Of a stretch of DNA of 6,542 nucleotides, positions 5,797 to 6,542 are shown piece after piece. Numbering within the stretch: position 1 is the first letter of the stretch; the number at the start of each line of letters is the position of its first letter. The translations under genes and the position numbers were made by a program. This stretch comes from JBMOLL01 sp049325415 (GTDB lineage Bacteria > Bacteroidota > Bacteroidia > Bacteroidales > GCA-2748055): the NCBI GenBank assembly GCA_049325415.1, contig JBMOLL010000094.1, positions 1 to 6,542 on the forward strand, given 5' to 3'. A model generated the notes under the pieces. It did not search any database. It saw only the letters and a list, made by a program, of their open reading frames with translations, and was not told where the DNA came from.

Positions 5797-6542
5797 TTAC
5801 ATTATTTTAAGGTTACTGTTGATCAGTTCGATCCGCTGGTTGACACATTCATGGGAATAGAACGGATCGGCCGGAGTGTGGAGGCAATAGTCGACCAGCC
5901 TTTCAACACTGCTTCGGGCAACATGCATCCGGGTGTCGGATGAGGCATAATAGATCAGGACCTCTCCGTTTTTCCTTTCCACCCAGCCGTTGGTAAAAAG
6001 CACGTTGGATACATCGCCGACACGTTCGATCCCTTCCGGCGCCATAAAATGTCCGCCCGGGGCGGCGATCACCTTCCAGGGTTGCTCCAGATCGGTCATA
6101 AACATATATAAGGTATAACGCAGTCCGGCCGCACAGTTTCTCACACCGTGAGCCAGGTGAAGCCAGCCCTGCGGGGTTTTGATGGGCGAGGGGCCCTGTC
6201 CGTTCTTGACTTCTTTGATGGTGTGGTAGATCTTTTCGTCAATGAGGATCTCTTCATCAATTTCGGCATGTTCCATCGAATCGAGCGTTGCCCAGGCAAT
6301 TCCTCCTCCTGAACCCGTATCGATAAAACCATCCTGCGGTCGGGTATAGATCGCGTATTTTCCATCTACAAATTCGGGGTGCAGCACCACGTTACGCTGC
6401 TGTCCGCCCTTATGCTTCAGGTCAGGAAGCCGCTCCCAGTTCCGCAGATCTTTGGTTCGCACAATGCCTGCCTGTGCCACAGCAGCGGAAGTATCGCCCT
6501 TCGGGGCGTTTTTATCTTTTCTTTCGGTGCAGAAAATACCGT
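5797..6542 (-). CDS. Glycoside hydrolase family 130 beta-mannoside phosphorylase (mannosylglucose phosphorylase-like), 5' truncated
   Basis: The frame is open from the window edge to TAA at 5797-5799, giving 247 complete codons; a GTG at 6478-6480 is internal, because upstream codons (GIFCTERKDKNAPKGD...) continue the same protein. The gene is missing its N-terminal third or so. GH130 hallmarks are RNVVLHPEFVDGKYAIYTRP, EKIYHTIKEVKNGQGPSPI followed by KTPQGWLHLAHGVRN, DVSNVLFTNGWVERKNGEVL and IYYASSDTRMHVA, all parts of the five-bladed propeller. From memory these blocks most resemble Bacteroides 4-O-beta-mannosyl-glucose and mannosyl-GlcNAc phosphorylases, which release alpha-mannose 1-phosphate in the cytoplasm. 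The catalytic Asp lies outside the window. The conserved Lys of PIKT and His of AHG are present, which agrees with phosphorylase rather than hydrolase activity, but this needs an alignment. It is the most upstream visible gene of the minus-strand cluster. Confidence 0.88.
   Translation of the reverse strand, partial: GIFCTERKDKNAPKGDTSAAVAQAGIVRTKDLRNWERLPDLKHKGGQQRNVVLHPEFVDGKYAIYTRPQDGFIDTGSGGGIAWATLDSMEHAEIDEEILIDEKIYHTIKEVKNGQGPSPIKTPQGWLHLAHGVRNCAAGLRYTLYMFMTDLEQPWKVIAAPGGHFMAPEGIERVGDVSNVLFTNGWVERKNGEVLIYYASSDTRMHVARSSVERLVDYCLHTPADPFYSHECVNQRIELINSNLKIM
6495..6513 (+). terminator. Terminator-like C(UUCG)G hairpin plus T-run on the + strand, inside the GH130 coding region
   Basis: On the + strand CGCCC (6495-6499) and GGCG preceded by G (6504-6508) form a perfect 5-bp GC stem closing a TTCG loop, the exceptionally stable C(UUCG)G tetraloop, directly followed by TTTTT (6509-6513) and then ATCTTTT. 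This is the textbook shape of an intrinsic terminator, but it lies antisense to the GH130 coding sequence. It could stop antisense or read-through transcription entering from the left, or be chance in a loop-coding stretch (NAPKG). There is no + strand gene upstream of it nearer than GH88. Structure is clear; function is unproven. Confidence 0.35.

Noticed and set aside
6478..6480. GTG as the start codon of the GH130 gene
   Set aside because: The frame stays open upstream to the window edge with sequence fitting the family, and a GH130 protein starting here would lack its catalytic region.

Overview
The window looks like a chromosomal stretch of a Bacteroidota bacterium, probably an environmental, Bacteroidales-like glycan degrader. 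This rests on gene content (GH88, GH130, a GH2-like protein, a lipoprotein FAD oxidoreductase), tightly packed genes with poor Shine-Dalgarno sites, and moderate GC. No 16S or marker gene is present, so the assignment is an inference. I saw no tRNA, rRNA, CRISPR array, insertion sequence or integrase.

Layout. At the left edge (1-438, + strand) is the C-terminal part of a GH88 unsaturated uronyl hydrolase. Everything else is on the minus strand and converges on it, leaving a 10-bp gap. Read in transcription order, from the right edge leftward, the minus-strand genes are: (i) the C-terminal two thirds of a GH130 mannoside phosphorylase (5797 to beyond 6542); (ii) a membrane-anchored nucleoside-hydrolase-fold protein (4810-5784); (iii) an AEC-family permease (3825-4793); (iv) a 157-bp intergenic region; (v) an FAD-dependent oxidoreductase lipoprotein (1856-3667); (vi) a short, secreted GH2-like protein whose catalytic half is missing or degenerate (449-1852). 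Gaps are 12 bp between i and ii, 16 bp between ii and iii, and 3 bp between v and vi. This suggests two transcription units (i-iii and v-vi), or one unit with an internal promoter.

How the genes may work together. The content fits a carbohydrate-utilisation locus. GH88 removes unsaturated uronic acids left by polysaccharide lyases. GH130 phosphorolyses beta-mannosides in the cytoplasm. The exported nucleoside-hydrolase-like enzyme could cleave ribosides or another glycosidic bond at the outer face of the inner membrane. The AEC permease could move a small organic acid or other product. The FAD lipoprotein and GH2-like protein form a tightly linked exported pair of unknown substrate. No SusC/SusD pair, sulfatase, lyase or regulator lies in the window, so the target glycan cannot be named.

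The most interesting points are the apparent loss of active-site motifs in both members of the exported pair, the anchoring of an otherwise intact nucleoside hydrolase, and a strong C(UUCG)G terminator-like hairpin antisense to the GH130 gene. None of these alone proves a new system.
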